The notes under the pieces are model-generated. The model saw only the letters and a list, made by a program, of their open reading frames with translations. It did no database searches and was not told the origin of the DNA. A DNA stretch of 64,000 bases from an uncultured Oscillospiraceae bacterium (GTDB taxonomy: Bacteria > Bacillota > Clostridia > Oscillospirales > Oscillospiraceae): contig CAKSWT010000012.1 of the NCBI GenBank assembly GCA_934512135.1, positions 1-64,000 of the forward strand, in the 5' to 3' direction. How positions within the stretch are numbered: position 1 is the first letter of the stretch; each line of letters opens with the position of its first letter. Positions 50,025 to 58,791 of the stretch are shown one piece after another. Made by a program: the position numbers and the translations under genes.

Positions 50025-51308
50025 ATGAGCAGTTTGTATCAGCAGAAGAAAACCAACTTACAGCAGGCTTTGGATTTGATTCAGTCCGGGGACAACATCT
50101 GCTTTGCCGGCGGATGCAATCAGCCGGTGGCCTTGATGAAGCAGTTTCACACCGTGGCCCCCCGGGTCCGGAATGTGGAGTGCATCAAGTCCCGGTCCGG
50201 CGACTACGAGTTTGTCACCGCCCCGGGGATGAACGGTCACATCAACACCGGCTCCCCGCTCTACGGGGAGGCCTTTAACGAGGGCATGAAGCACGGCAAC
50301 ACCAGCCACATTGTCTGCGACATGCACGACTACGCCCGGTTTGTCTCCGAGCACAAGCCGGTGAACACCTTTATTGCTGCGGTGAGTCCCATGGACGAAA
50401 ACGGAAACTTCCAGGTGGGGCTGAACCTGATGTGGGAAAAGGAGTGCCTGGAGACCAGCAGCAAGGTGATTTTGGAGGTCAACGAAAACCTCCCCAGAAT
50501 GCAGGGGGGACTGGACATCCACATCAGCCGGGTCACGGCGTTCTACGACGCCACCTATCCCCTGCCGGAGTGCCGGGAGGAGCTTCCCACCCAGGTGGAG
50601 GCCACCATTGCCGACTACATTGCGGACCTGGTCAGCGACGGGGACTGCCTGGAGCTGGGCACCGGCACCCTGTCCAACGCCATTGCCGAGCGGCTGATGG
50701 ACCACCGGGAGCTGGGTCTGCACACCGAATGGTTTAACACCGGGGTGGGGGACCTGATTGAGAAGGGGATCATCACCGGCGCCCACAAGAACATTGACCA
50801 TGGGCTGGCGGTGGCCTCCGCCGCCTGGGGAGAGCAGCGGCTCTATGACGTGCTGGCCGGCAACGACAAGGTGGCCATTCGTCCTGCCAGCTATGTCTGC
50901 AACCCGGCGGTAATCAGCGGCATGGACAATATGATTGCCATCAACACCCTGGTGGAGATGGACCTCACCGGACAGGTCTGCTCCGAGTCCATCGGGCCCA
51001 AGCAGATCTCCGGCTCCAGCGGGAATCTTTGCTTCTCCCTGGGAGCCATCCACTCCAAGGGGGGCAAGAGCATCCTCTGCTTCCCCACCATGACCAAAAA
51101 GGGCGTGTCCAAGATTCGCCAGCAGCTGTCCCCCGGGGCCAATGTGACCATTCCCCGGAACTATGTGGACTATATCGTCACCGAGTACGGCGTGGCCCGG
51201 ATGAAGGGCCGGAGCGTACTGGAGCGCACCCGGCAGATGATTGCCATTGCCCATCCGGCGGTCCGGGAGGAGCTCACCTATTACGCCAAGCAGCAGTTTT
51301 ACATCTGA
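50025..51308 (+). CDS. Acetyl-CoA hydrolase/transferase family CoA-transferase (paralogue 1)
   Basis: This 427-residue single-chain CoA-transferase belongs to the family of 4-hydroxybutyrate CoA-transferase and butyryl-CoA:acetate CoA-transferase. It shows FAGGCNQPVALM, the Gly-loop GDCLELGTGTLSNAIAE, the segment LGLHTEWFNTGVGDL with the likely catalytic Glu, and the C-terminal NYVDYIVTEYGVARMKGRS. Compared with paralogue 2, the Gly-loop is less canonical (GTGTLSN rather than GIGSMPN). The start at 50025 has GGGAGG upstream. Substrate is not resolved. Confidence 0.87.
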   Translation: MSSLYQQKKTNLQQALDLIQSGDNICFAGGCNQPVALMKQFHTVAPRVRNVECIKSRSGDYEFVTAPGMNGHINTGSPLYGEAFNEGMKHGNTSHIVCDMHDYARFVSEHKPVNTFIAAVSPMDENGNFQVGLNLMWEKECLETSSKVILEVNENLPRMQGGLDIHISRVTAFYDATYPLPECREELPTQVEATIADYIADLVSDGDCLELGTGTLSNAIAERLMDHRELGLHTEWFNTGVGDLIEKGIITGAHKNIDHGLAVASAAWGEQRLYDVLAGNDKVAIRPASYVCNPAVISGMDNMIAINTLVEMDLTGQVCSESIGPKQISGSSGNLCFSLGAIHSKGGKSILCFPTMTKKGVSKIRQQLSPGANVTIPRNYVDYIVTEYGVARMKGRSVLERTRQMIAIAHPAVREELTYYAKQQFYI

Positions 51309-51322
51309 GGGGAGGACAGATT

Positions 51323-52618
51323 ATGACGGAATTTCAGCAGATCTATGCCCAGAAACGGGGCACCCTGGAGGATTGCCTGGGGGCCATCCACTCCCACGCC
51401 CGGGTCTGCTTTGCCGGAGACGGCAACCAGCCCAACACCATTTTGGAGCATCTCCATGAGATTGCCCCCTATGTGGAAAACGTCCACTGCATCAAGGGCC
51501 ACGAGGGGAATTTCCGATGTGTCACCGACCCGGCTATGCACGGCCATATCAGCTTCACCACCTTCCTCTACGGCCGGGTGCTGATGGAGGGCCAGCGGCA
51601 GCGGAACGTGTCCTTTGTGCCGGCGGATATCTGCGACTACGGCCCCTTTATGGCGGAGTACCGGCCCCGGAACGTGTTTGTGGCGGCGGTGAGCCCCATG
51701 GACGACAAGGGCTATTTCCAGCTGGGCCTCACCAATATGTGGGAGAGCGACTGCATCAAAACCTGCGACACCATCCTTCTGGAGGTCAATCCCCAGATGC
51801 CCCGGGTAAAGGGCGGAGTGCGGATCCACGTCCGGGACGTGACGGTGCTGATGGAGGTGGACTATCCCCCGCTGGTGGTTCCCGATGCGGAGACCACGGA
51901 GATCGAGGAGAAAATCGGGGAAAACGTGGCGGAGCTGGTCCGGGACGGGGACTGCATCCAGCTGGGCATCGGCTCCATGCCCAACGCCGTGGGCCATCAC
52001 CTGATGGACAAAAAGGACCTGGGCCTTCACACGGAGATGTTCACCTCCATTATGGGGGAGATGATCCGGAAGGGGGTCATCACCGGGGAGCGGAAGAACT
52101 ACAACAAGGGCCTGCACATCGGCTGCTTTGCCGGAGGGGACCTGGCCCTCTATGACACCCTGGCCACTAATCCCGCCGTGCGGCTGTGCCCCACCCGGGT
52201 GGCGGTGAATCCTGCGGAGATCTCCAAAAACGACAATCTGGTGTCCATCAACACCATCATCGAAATGGACATCACCGGCCAGGTGTGCTCGGAGTCCATT
52301 GGACCCACCCAGTTCTCCGGCACCGGCGGGGCCTTCTGCTTCGCCTTCGGGGCCCTTCACTCCAAGGGGGGACGGGGAATCCTGGCCTTCCAGGCCGCCA
52401 CCAAAAAGGGCATCTCCAAAATCGCCACCCAGCTCAAGCCCGGGGCGGCGGTGTCCATCCCCCGGAACTATGTGGACTATGTGGTGACGGAATACGGCAT
52501 TGCCAGCCTCCGGGGCAGAACCGTCAAGGAGCGGGCCCTGGCGCTGATCGGCATCGCCCACCCCGACGCCCGGGAGGAGCTGCGCCGGTATGCCAAGGAG
52601 CAGTTTATCCTGGTGTGA
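51323..52618 (+). CDS. Acetyl-CoA hydrolase/transferase family CoA-transferase (paralogue 2)
   Basis: This 431-residue tandem paralogue of the previous gene starts 15 bases after it with GGGGAGG upstream. It has the canonical Gly-loop GDCIQLGIGSMPNAVGH, the Glu segment LGLHTEMFTSIMGEM, QVCSESIGPTQFSGTGGAF and NYVDYVVTEYGIASLRGRT. This is closer to butyryl-CoA:acetate or 4-hydroxybutyrate CoA-transferases, so a role in butyrate formation is plausible. The two paralogues could also form a heteromer. Confidence 0.88.
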   Translation: MTEFQQIYAQKRGTLEDCLGAIHSHARVCFAGDGNQPNTILEHLHEIAPYVENVHCIKGHEGNFRCVTDPAMHGHISFTTFLYGRVLMEGQRQRNVSFVPADICDYGPFMAEYRPRNVFVAAVSPMDDKGYFQLGLTNMWESDCIKTCDTILLEVNPQMPRVKGGVRIHVRDVTVLMEVDYPPLVVPDAETTEIEEKIGENVAELVRDGDCIQLGIGSMPNAVGHHLMDKKDLGLHTEMFTSIMGEMIRKGVITGERKNYNKGLHIGCFAGGDLALYDTLATNPAVRLCPTRVAVNPAEISKNDNLVSINTIIEMDITGQVCSESIGPTQFSGTGGAFCFAFGALHSKGGRGILAFQAATKKGISKIATQLKPGAAVSIPRNYVDYVVTEYGIASLRGRTVKERALALIGIAHPDAREELRRYAKEQFILV

Positions 52619-52693
52619 CCGGTCCGGGAGGAAAAATTGAAATTTGGTTTTTTCCGGGATGGGAAAGTGTTGTCTCCACAGACGCTGAAATGC

Positions 52694-52722
52694 TTGACAT
52701 TCCGAAAAAATATCAGTATCAT
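52694..52722 (+). promoter_or_regulatory. Promoter of the atoDA-type genes
   Basis: -35 TTGACA, 17-base spacer, -10 TATCAT, 60 bases before the start. It gives these two genes expression independent of the MarR-led genes upstream. Confidence 0.75.
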
Positions 52723-52781
52723 AATACCGTGATACACCGGGGCGCTTTGTGCCCCTGAAAACACTGAAAGGAATGATACCA

Positions 52782-53510
52782 TTGGCAAAGTCTAAAGTTA
52801 CCACCGTGGAAGAAGCCATTAAGACTTATTGCTTCGACGGTATGTCCGTGCTGCTGCCCGGCTTCGTGAATGTTGGCGTTTCCGAGTGCCTCATCGAGGG
52901 CCTGATTGCAGCGGGCATCAAGGACCTGAGCGTCATCTCCAACAACACCTCCGTGCCCCACCGCGGCATCGGCAAGCTGGTGGACGCTGACGTCATCAAG
53001 AAGATCACCTGCTCTCACATCGGCAACAACGCCGTGACCGTGCAGAAGGTGGTGGACGGCGAGATCGACCTGACCTTCGTGCCCCAGGGCTCCCTGTGCG
53101 AGAAGGTCCGTGCCGGCGGCGCCGGCATCGGCGGCATCCTGACCCCCACCGGCCTGTACACCCCCATGATGGACGGCAAGCAGGTTGTGGAATGGGACGA
53201 GGAAGCCGGCAAGTTTAAGTTCCTGGAGGGCGAGATCGTCCCCGACGCTTCCAAGAAGCGCTTTGTGCTGGAGCTTCCCATCCATGCTGACGTCTGCTTT
53301 GTCCACGCCTGGAAGGCGGACAAGATGGGCAACGTGGTCTATCGCCGCACCTCCCGCAACTTCAACGAGGCCTTTGCTACCGCCGCTGACCATGTGATCG
53401 TGGAGGCGGAGGAGATCGTGGAGATCGGCGAGCTGGATCCCGATCAGATCATGACCCCGGGCTTTGTTGTGGACGCTGTGGTGCAGGGCCGCACCCTGAC
53501 CGAGGCTTAA
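52782..53510 (+). CDS. atoD: CoA-transferase subunit A (AtoD-type, acetoacetate/butyrate CoA-transferase)
   Basis: This is the A subunit (242 residues) of a two-subunit 3-oxoacid-type CoA-transferase. It has the CoA-loop GMSVLLPGFVNVGVSE and QGSLCEKVRAGGAGIGGILTPTG, followed by the late ADHVIVEAEEIVEIGELDPDQI. The start is a TTG (52782) with AAAGGA nine bases upstream, since the ATG at 52773 would touch the ribosome site. Arg codons are almost only CGC/CGT, unlike the CGG-rich neighbours, suggesting high expression. It likely moves CoA between acetoacetate or butyrate and acetate. Confidence 0.9.
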   Translation: MAKSKVTTVEEAIKTYCFDGMSVLLPGFVNVGVSECLIEGLIAAGIKDLSVISNNTSVPHRGIGKLVDADVIKKITCSHIGNNAVTVQKVVDGEIDLTFVPQGSLCEKVRAGGAGIGGILTPTGLYTPMMDGKQVVEWDEEAGKFKFLEGEIVPDASKKRFVLELPIHADVCFVHAWKADKMGNVVYRRTSRNFNEAFATAADHVIVEAEEIVEIGELDPDQIMTPGFVVDAVVQGRTLTEA

Positions 53511-53524
53511 GGAGGTACACTGAG

Positions 53525-54199
53525 ATGAATGCTATGGAACTGAAAGGTAAAGACCTGATCGCTTACAGAACCGCCCGTCTGTTCCAGGACGGCGACGTGG
53601 TGAACCTGGGCATTGGTATGCCCACCAAGTGCCTGGACTACCTGCCCGAGGGCGTGGATGTCTGGGTGGACTCCGAGAACGGTGTTGTGGGCCTCACCGG
53701 CGCCCCCAAGGAGGGGGAGTACGCAGACCCCAACGTGGTTGACGCCGGCGGCAAGCCCTCCGTGCTTCGCGTGGGCGGCTCCTGCTTCGACAGCTTCCGT
53801 TCCTTCGGCTTTATTCGTGGCGGCCACATCGACTGCACCGTCCTGGGCGCCTACGAGGTGGACGCCGAGGGCAACCTGGCCAACTGGATGATCCCCGGCA
53901 AGACCGCTGCCGGCATGGGCGGCGCCATGGACCTGGTGACCGGCTCCAAGATCACCGTGGTCATGACCACCCAGACCGACAAGGCCGGCAATCCCAAGAT
54001 CGTGCAGAAGACCGATATGCCGCTGACCGGCTATCACTGCATCGACTACATTGTCACCGAGATGGGCTGCTTCCATGTGACCCCCGAGGGCCTGAAGCTC
54101 TTTGAGGTGGCTCCTGGCGTGACCCCTGAGGAGGTCCAGGCCAAGACCGGTGCAAAGCTCATTTTCGCCGAGAACATGGGCTGCATGGTCAAGGAGTAA
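53525..54199 (+). CDS. atoA: CoA-transferase subunit B (AtoA-type)
   Basis: This is the B subunit (224 residues), carrying the catalytic Glu in SENGVVGLTGAP (family motif SENG). Further features are NLGIGMPTKCLDYLPEGVDVW, GGHIDCTVLGAYEVD and WMIPGKTAAGMGGAMDLVTG. It starts 15 bases after subunit A with AAGGAGG upstream and shares its codon bias. It ends at a strong terminator next to S copy C. Confidence 0.92.
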   Translation: MNAMELKGKDLIAYRTARLFQDGDVVNLGIGMPTKCLDYLPEGVDVWVDSENGVVGLTGAPKEGEYADPNVVDAGGKPSVLRVGGSCFDSFRSFGFIRGGHIDCTVLGAYEVDAEGNLANWMIPGKTAAGMGGAMDLVTGSKITVVMTTQTDKAGNPKIVQKTDMPLTGYHCIDYIVTEMGCFHVTPEGLKLFEVAPGVTPEEVQAKTGAKLIFAENMGCMVKE

Positions 54200-54214
54200 T
54201 TCCAGGACAGTAAG

Positions 54215-54246
54215 AAGATCCCGCTGCTTTCGCAGCGGGATCTTTT
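54215..54246 (+). terminator. Terminator of atoDA
   Basis: AAGATCCCGCTGC pairs with GCAGCGGGATCTT around TTTC, followed by T's. An almost identical hairpin recurs at 54448-54477 on the other side of S copy C. Confidence 0.9.
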
Positions 54247-54247
54247 A

Positions 54248-54445
54248 GACTGTCGAAAAAGCCGGAAGGCTTTTCCGACAAAGGGACTGCGGCCTGATGC
54301 GCGCATTTTTGTGCGCCCCAGGCACACAAAAGCCACACTTTCAGGCCGAGAGGTATGTTCCGCCATGTACACGCCCCGGCGGAACATAATTTCACTCTAT
54401 TTCGCCGCTGCGGCGGCGAAACTCTACGAGGTTTTTTGACAAGCT
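54248..54445 (-). repeat. S-family structured intergenic repeat, copy C (198 bp, inverted)
   Basis: This is a full copy in the opposite orientation to A and B. The same four hairpins are present with changes that keep pairing: the second stem reads ATGTTCCGCC/GGCGGAACAT instead of ATTTTCCGCC/GGCGGAAAAT. It lies between the convergent genes atoA and hup and is bracketed by two copies of the atoDA terminator differing at one base. Confidence 0.9.
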
Positions 54446-54447
54446 GG

Positions 54448-54477
54448 AAGATCCCGCTGCTTTTGCAGCGGGATCTT
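54448..54477 (+). terminator. Second copy of the atoDA-type terminator hairpin
   Basis: AAGATCCCGCTGC pairs with GCAGCGGGATCTT around TTTT, then TTC. It differs from the hairpin at 54215-54244 by one loop base. Confidence 0.75.
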
Positions 54478-54683
54478 TTCTGTCCAAATGCCTGCTGATA
54501 TTTGGGGACAGATATGGCTCTGGGGCGCTGGAGGGCCCGGGAGGCGGAGAAAAACCGGCTGGGGATTTTTCCCGGAGGGCCCAAGTAAGCCCCGCCGGGA
54601 GGAGCTCCGGGGCGCTGAGGGCGGGAAAACGGGGACATCTGACGCCCGCCCGGGGCGGGCAGAGCCTCCGGGCGGGACGGCAA
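54478..54683. other. GC-rich non-coding stretch, no gene recognised
   Basis: There is no convincing gene here. Short inverted repeats are present (CTGTCC and AAAT pairing with ATTTGG and GGACAG at 54480-54506; GCCCGCC/GGCGGGC near 54645-54661), but no known element. Confidence 0.4.
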
Positions 54684-54710
54684 AAGGCGGCGCCAAACCG
54701 GCGCCGCCTT
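54684..54710 (-). terminator. Terminator of hup
   Basis: AAGGCGGCGCC pairs with GGCGCCGCCTT around a five-base loop, followed by TTT on the minus strand, 11 bases past the hup stop. Confidence 0.85.
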
Positions 54711-54721
54711 ACTGGGTGAAT

Positions 54722-54997
54722 TTACTTGTCCACCTTCTCCTTCAGGGCCTTGCCGGCCTTGAACACGGGAACGGTGGAGGCGGGGATCTCCACGGCCTCA
54801 CGGGTCTTGGGGTTCCGGCCGATGCGGGGCTCCCGGTGCTTGGTCTCAAAGGCACCGAAGCCTACCAGCTGAACCCGGCCGCCCTTGGCCAGCTCGTCGC
54901 CGATGACCTCCAGCATGGTGGTGAGAATCAGCTCTGCGTCCTTTCTGGTGGCGCCGGTTTTTTCTGCTACGGTTGCAATCAGTTCGGTTTTGTTCAT
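54722..54997 (-). CDS. hup: DNA-binding protein HU
   Basis: HU is the small nucleoid protein that bends and compacts DNA. The 91-residue length is standard, with MNKTELIATVAEKTGATRKDAE at the start, here described by its dimer helix, and the DNA-binding arm GFGAFETKHREPRIGRNPKTREAVEIPA (Gly/Phe hinge and Pro tip). It follows mazG by 47 bases. The usual clostridial neighbours yabO, yabP, yabQ and divIC do not follow; a terminator and S copy C do. Confidence 0.97.
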   Translation of the reverse strand: MNKTELIATVAEKTGATRKDAELILTTMLEVIGDELAKGGRVQLVGFGAFETKHREPRIGRNPKTREAVEIPASTVPVFKAGKALKEKVDK

Positions 54998-55044
54998 GAT
55001 TTACACTACTCCTTCACATATTGAGCCGAGGAATCGGCCTGTAC

Positions 55045-55701
55045 TTATTGGTGTGGGACGTCCTGGCAGGATTCCTCACTGCGGACCTCTGCCAGAAAGG
55101 CGTCACAGCGCTGATGCAAGGCCTGCTCCGGGTCGATGCCCTGGCTCAGGGCCAGCCGGACCGCGGAAAACAGCAGCTCTCCCACCTGGGCCGCCGGATC
55201 CTCGGAGGGCGCCGGAGGGGCGGGCAGGGCATATCCGGCCTTTTGGGCCTTGCTTTGGAGCTTTTCCGCCCGCCAGAGGGCCGGAAGGCTTCTGGCAACG
55301 GAGTCCAGCTCCTGAGACAGGGTGGCCTGTCCCTTTTCCCGGCGCTTGAGCTCATCCCAGGAGAGGCTGGCGTCGCCGCCGAACAGGGCAGGATGCCGGG
55401 AGATCATCTTCTCCACCACGGTGTGGCACACGTCGTCGATGGTGAACCGTCCCCGGTCCGCCTCGATGCTGGCGTGAAACACAACGTGAAGGAGCACATC
55501 CCCCAGCTCCTCCCGAAGGAGATCGGCATTGTCCAGGTCGATGGCCTCGCAGGCCTCGTAGACCTCTTCGATGAAATTGCGCCGAATGCTGCGATGGGTC
55601 TGGACCCTGTCCCAGGGACAGCCGTCCGGGGCGCGGAGCACCCGAACCAGCTCCACCAGGTCGGAGAACCCATAGCGCGGCTCGCTATAAGAATCTATCA
55701 T
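55045..55701 (-). CDS. mazG: Nucleoside triphosphate pyrophosphohydrolase MazG
   Basis: MazG hydrolyses non-canonical NTPs to NMP and pyrophosphate. The 218-residue protein has the metal-binding EEVYEACEAID and EELGDVLLHVVFHASIE (EExxE and ExxD), then a second, degenerate MazG domain near the C-terminus. It lacks the N-terminal methyltransferase domain of Bacillus YabN. It follows the SpoVB-like gene, as yabM-yabN do in Bacillus. Confidence 0.94.
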   Translation of the reverse strand: MIDSYSEPRYGFSDLVELVRVLRAPDGCPWDRVQTHRSIRRNFIEEVYEACEAIDLDNADLLREELGDVLLHVVFHASIEADRGRFTIDDVCHTVVEKMISRHPALFGGDASLSWDELKRREKGQATLSQELDSVARSLPALWRAEKLQSKAQKAGYALPAPPAPSEDPAAQVGELLFSAVRLALSQGIDPEQALHQRCDAFLAEVRSEESCQDVPHQ

Positions 55702-55794
55702 ACTTTCTTCCCCTGTGCAAGTGCAGACTGCATTTTTTGTGAAAAATTTTTCTTCTAAATCCTGCCGAAATTTGTATATCTTGAAGGATTGACC

Positions 55795-57426
55795 TTATTC
55801 CTCCTGATCCTTGGGGGAAACCCGAAGCAGCCGGGCAAGCAGCTCCCCCTTGGGGAGGAATTTACAGTCGTACCAGGTGATAATTTTCATGGCGTAGACC
55901 AGGGCCACATACACCGCCACCGCCACCAGCACCGCCCCCAGCAGCGCCAGGGTCCCGGAGGCAAGGGCGTAATAGAGGCCCTCGTAGGTGAGGTAGGTGG
56001 CCACGGACATCAGGGCAGTGGCCACCACGGGTTTGACAAACTGCTGTAGGGTCCGGGGAGGCAGCGCCAGCACCCGGTGCATGGCCAGAAGGTTTAGGAA
56101 CATAATCACCCCGCAGTAGCCGATGGTGGCAATGGCGGCCCCATAGATCCCCACCCCGGGGAGACCGATGAGAATATAGTCGGTGACGATATTCACCAGG
56201 CCGCCCATGAGGGTGGTGTAGATGGGAATGGTGACCTTGCCGTGGGCCTGGAGAATGGCGTTGGTGACGCAGATCATGCAGTTAAAGACCACCGCCACCC
56301 CCAAAATCGCCAGAAGGGGACCGGCCACCTGGAGGGTCTGCTGGTCATAGTCGTAGGCCAGGGCCTGAATGGGTCCCGCCAGCACGGAGAGCCCGGCGGC
56401 GCAGGGCAGGGAGATCAAGGCGGTCATCCGGATGGCGGACTCCTCGGTGCGCCGGGCCTCCCGGTGATTGTTCAGGGTCAGCGCCGCAGTCACCGAGGGG
56501 ATAATGGAGATGGCCAGAGGGGAGATCAGGGCCGGAGGCAGCATATAGAAGGTCTGGGCGGCGGAATAGGTGCCAAACAGGGAGGAGGCCGCCTGACTGG
56601 TGAGGCCCTGGGCGTCCTGGAGCCGCTCCAGAATGATCTTGGTGTCCAGGGCGTTGAAGATTTGCAGCCCTGTGGAGCCGATGGTAATGGGCACCGCCAG
56701 CCGGAGCAGCTGCCGGGCGGTGTCCCTGGTGGAGAGCAACGGAGACACCGGAGCCCCGGTGGGCCGGACGTGCTTCCGGCAGTACTGGAGGAAGAGATAG
56801 ATCAGCGCCAGCACCGACCCGGAGGTGACCCCGAAAATGGCGCCCCCGGCGGCTTCGGCCTTGCCGTAGCCCAGGTCCAGCACCACATAGACGGCCCCCA
56901 GGCCCAGCACCAGCTTGGCGGCGGCCTCGATGACCTGGCTCACCGCCGTGGGGGTCATATACTGCTGTCCCTGGAAGTACCCCCGGAAGGAGGAGATCAT
57001 GCACAGAAACAGCACCGCCGGGGCCAGAACCCGGATGGCCCAGACCGCGTCCGGGTCCCCCATCCAGGCGGCCAGCTGGGGGGCGAACAGCTCCATGGCT
57101 GCGGAGCACAGCAGCCCCAGCCCCAGAAAAATGGCAAGGCTGGTGCGGAAGGTCTTTTGGACCTGATGACGGTTGCCCAGGGTGTTGGCCTGGGAGATCA
57201 TCCGGCTCACCGCAATGGGAAGTCCTGCTGTGGAGACGGTGAGCAGCACGTTGAAGATGCTGTAGGCCACGTTGAAGTGACCGAAGCCCTCGGTGCCGAT
57301 GATCCGGTTCATGGGAATCTTGTACAGGGCCCCCAGGAGCTTGACCAAAATGGTTCCCATGGTTAATATGGCCGCTCCCTGCAGGAAGCCCTGCTTTTTC
57401 GCCTTCCCTGAACCCTTTTTAGCCAT
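55795..57426 (-). CDS. SpoVB/YabM-like lipid flippase (polysaccharide transporter, MOP superfamily)
   Basis: This 543-residue protein has about 14 membrane helices. The N-terminus (GAAILTMGTILVKLLGALYKIPMNRIIG, summarised as helix 1 plus the KIP motif) and GLPIAVSRMIS are typical of SpoVB/MurJ-like flippases, which move lipid-linked wall precursors. Position next to mazG and hup matches yabM. Whether it acts in sporulation or vegetative wall synthesis is not visible. Its start overlaps the end of the deaminase gene by eight bases. Confidence 0.9.
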   Translation of the reverse strand: MAKKGSGKAKKQGFLQGAAILTMGTILVKLLGALYKIPMNRIIGTEGFGHFNVAYSIFNVLLTVSTAGLPIAVSRMISQANTLGNRHQVQKTFRTSLAIFLGLGLLCSAAMELFAPQLAAWMGDPDAVWAIRVLAPAVLFLCMISSFRGYFQGQQYMTPTAVSQVIEAAAKLVLGLGAVYVVLDLGYGKAEAAGGAIFGVTSGSVLALIYLFLQYCRKHVRPTGAPVSPLLSTRDTARQLLRLAVPITIGSTGLQIFNALDTKIILERLQDAQGLTSQAASSLFGTYSAAQTFYMLPPALISPLAISIIPSVTAALTLNNHREARRTEESAIRMTALISLPCAAGLSVLAGPIQALAYDYDQQTLQVAGPLLAILGVAVVFNCMICVTNAILQAHGKVTIPIYTTLMGGLVNIVTDYILIGLPGVGIYGAAIATIGYCGVIMFLNLLAMHRVLALPPRTLQQFVKPVVATALMSVATYLTYEGLYYALASGTLALLGAVLVAVAVYVALVYAMKIITWYDCKFLPKGELLARLLRVSPKDQEE

Positions 57427-58744
57427 TGGTTTGCTCCTTTCCCGGGCCGAACATCAGGGGAATCACATAGTCGTGGAACTCCCGAAGAACGCCCTGGAGG
57501 TCAATGGTGGGATAGGTGCCGTTTTCGTAGAGGATTTTGCCCCGGACCATGGTCAGGCACACGTCGTGGCCGGAGGCGGCGTAGACCAGATTGCTCACCG
57601 GATTGTGGCAGGGAATCAGGTGGGGCTGGGTGAAGTCCAGCATAATCAGGTCGGCGTCCAGTCCCGGGGCGATCATGCCGCACTCCTGGGCCCGGCCCTG
57701 GGCCTTGGCCCCGGAAAGGGTGGCCAGACGAAGGGCCTCCTGGGCGGTGAGGGAGGTGGGGTCCAGGGTGGAGCCGTTGGACAGCAGCGCCGCCAGCTTC
57801 ACCGCCTCAAAGAGGTCGGCATTGTTGGAGGAGGAGACGCCGTCGGTGCCCAGGGCCACGTTGACCCCCTTGTCCAGCAGCTTCCGCACCGGGGCAATGC
57901 CCGAGGCCAGCTTCAGATTGGAGTTGGGGCAGTGGACCGCAGTGACCCCCCGGCGGGCGAACAGGTCCATGTCCTCCTCGGTGAGCCACACACAGTGGGC
58001 CGCCAGGGCCCGGGTGTCCCAGACGTGGTAGACGTCCATAAGCTGGGCGGGGGTGAGGCCGTATTTCTCCAGACAGGAGTCGTGCTCGTTCTGGGTCTCG
58101 GAGACGTGGATCTGCATACCGATGCCGGAGTTGATGGCGTATTCCGCCAGGGCGTGCCACACCTTGTCAAAGGAGGTGTACTCGGCGTGAATGGAGGCCT
58201 CCACCTTGATCCGGCCGTTGTCGTAGCCGTTCCACTTCTCGGTGAGGGCCACCAGCTCCCGGCAGGCGGGATAGGTCTCAAAGTCGAAGTCCTGGGAGAA
58301 GGCGGTGACGCTCCGGGAGATATTGCCCTTGATTCCCGACTCCGCCACGCACTGGCAGACGGTGTCGGAGAAATAGTACATATCCGACACGGAGGTGGTG
58401 CCGAACCGCAGGCACTCCGCCAGACCCAGCAGGGTGGCGGCCCGAATGGCCCGGTCGTCCCACAGCTCCTCCTTGGGGAAGATATAGTGGTTGAGCCAGT
58501 CGGAGAGATTGTGGTCGTCGCCGTAGCCCCGCAGAGGGGTCATGGGCAGGTGGGCGTGGCAGTTGATGAGACCCGGCATCAGCACCATGCCCCGGCCGTC
58601 AATGGTCCGGGCGGCAGGCTCCTGGGGCGGGGTCTGGGAGATATAGCTGATCTTGCCCTGGGTGACCCCCACATAGGCCCCCAGCACCACGGGGAGCTTA
58701 TCCGACATGGTGACGGCAGTGATATTGGAAAATAATGTGTCCAT
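57419..58744 (-). CDS. mtaD: 5'-methylthioadenosine/S-adenosylhomocysteine deaminase (amidohydrolase)
   Basis: This 441-residue metal-dependent amidohydrolase deaminates MTA or SAH. Metal ligands are seen in NCHAHLPMTPLRGYGDD (HxH), the EASIHAEYTS His, QIHVSETQNEHD and LGTDGVSSSNN (Asp). The short N- and C-terminal beta domains are present. The assignment to MTA/SAH deaminase rests on the LMPGLINCHAHLPM and RGYGDDHNLSDWL text; a related purine or guanine deaminase cannot be fully excluded. It is the first gene of the flippase-mazG-hup direction, with R copy R2 directly upstream. Confidence 0.88.
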   Translation of the reverse strand: MDTLFSNITAVTMSDKLPVVLGAYVGVTQGKISYISQTPPQEPAARTIDGRGMVLMPGLINCHAHLPMTPLRGYGDDHNLSDWLNHYIFPKEELWDDRAIRAATLLGLAECLRFGTTSVSDMYYFSDTVCQCVAESGIKGNISRSVTAFSQDFDFETYPACRELVALTEKWNGYDNGRIKVEASIHAEYTSFDKVWHALAEYAINSGIGMQIHVSETQNEHDSCLEKYGLTPAQLMDVYHVWDTRALAAHCVWLTEEDMDLFARRGVTAVHCPNSNLKLASGIAPVRKLLDKGVNVALGTDGVSSSNNADLFEAVKLAALLSNGSTLDPTSLTAQEALRLATLSGAKAQGRAQECGMIAPGLDADLIMLDFTQPHLIPCHNPVSNLVYAASGHDVCLTMVRGKILYENGTYPTIDLQGVLREFHDYVIPLMFGPGKEQTNG

Positions 58745-58791
58745 AGGGACTCCTTTCAGTGGATGGATTTCTTGGCCCCTTGGGGGCCTTT

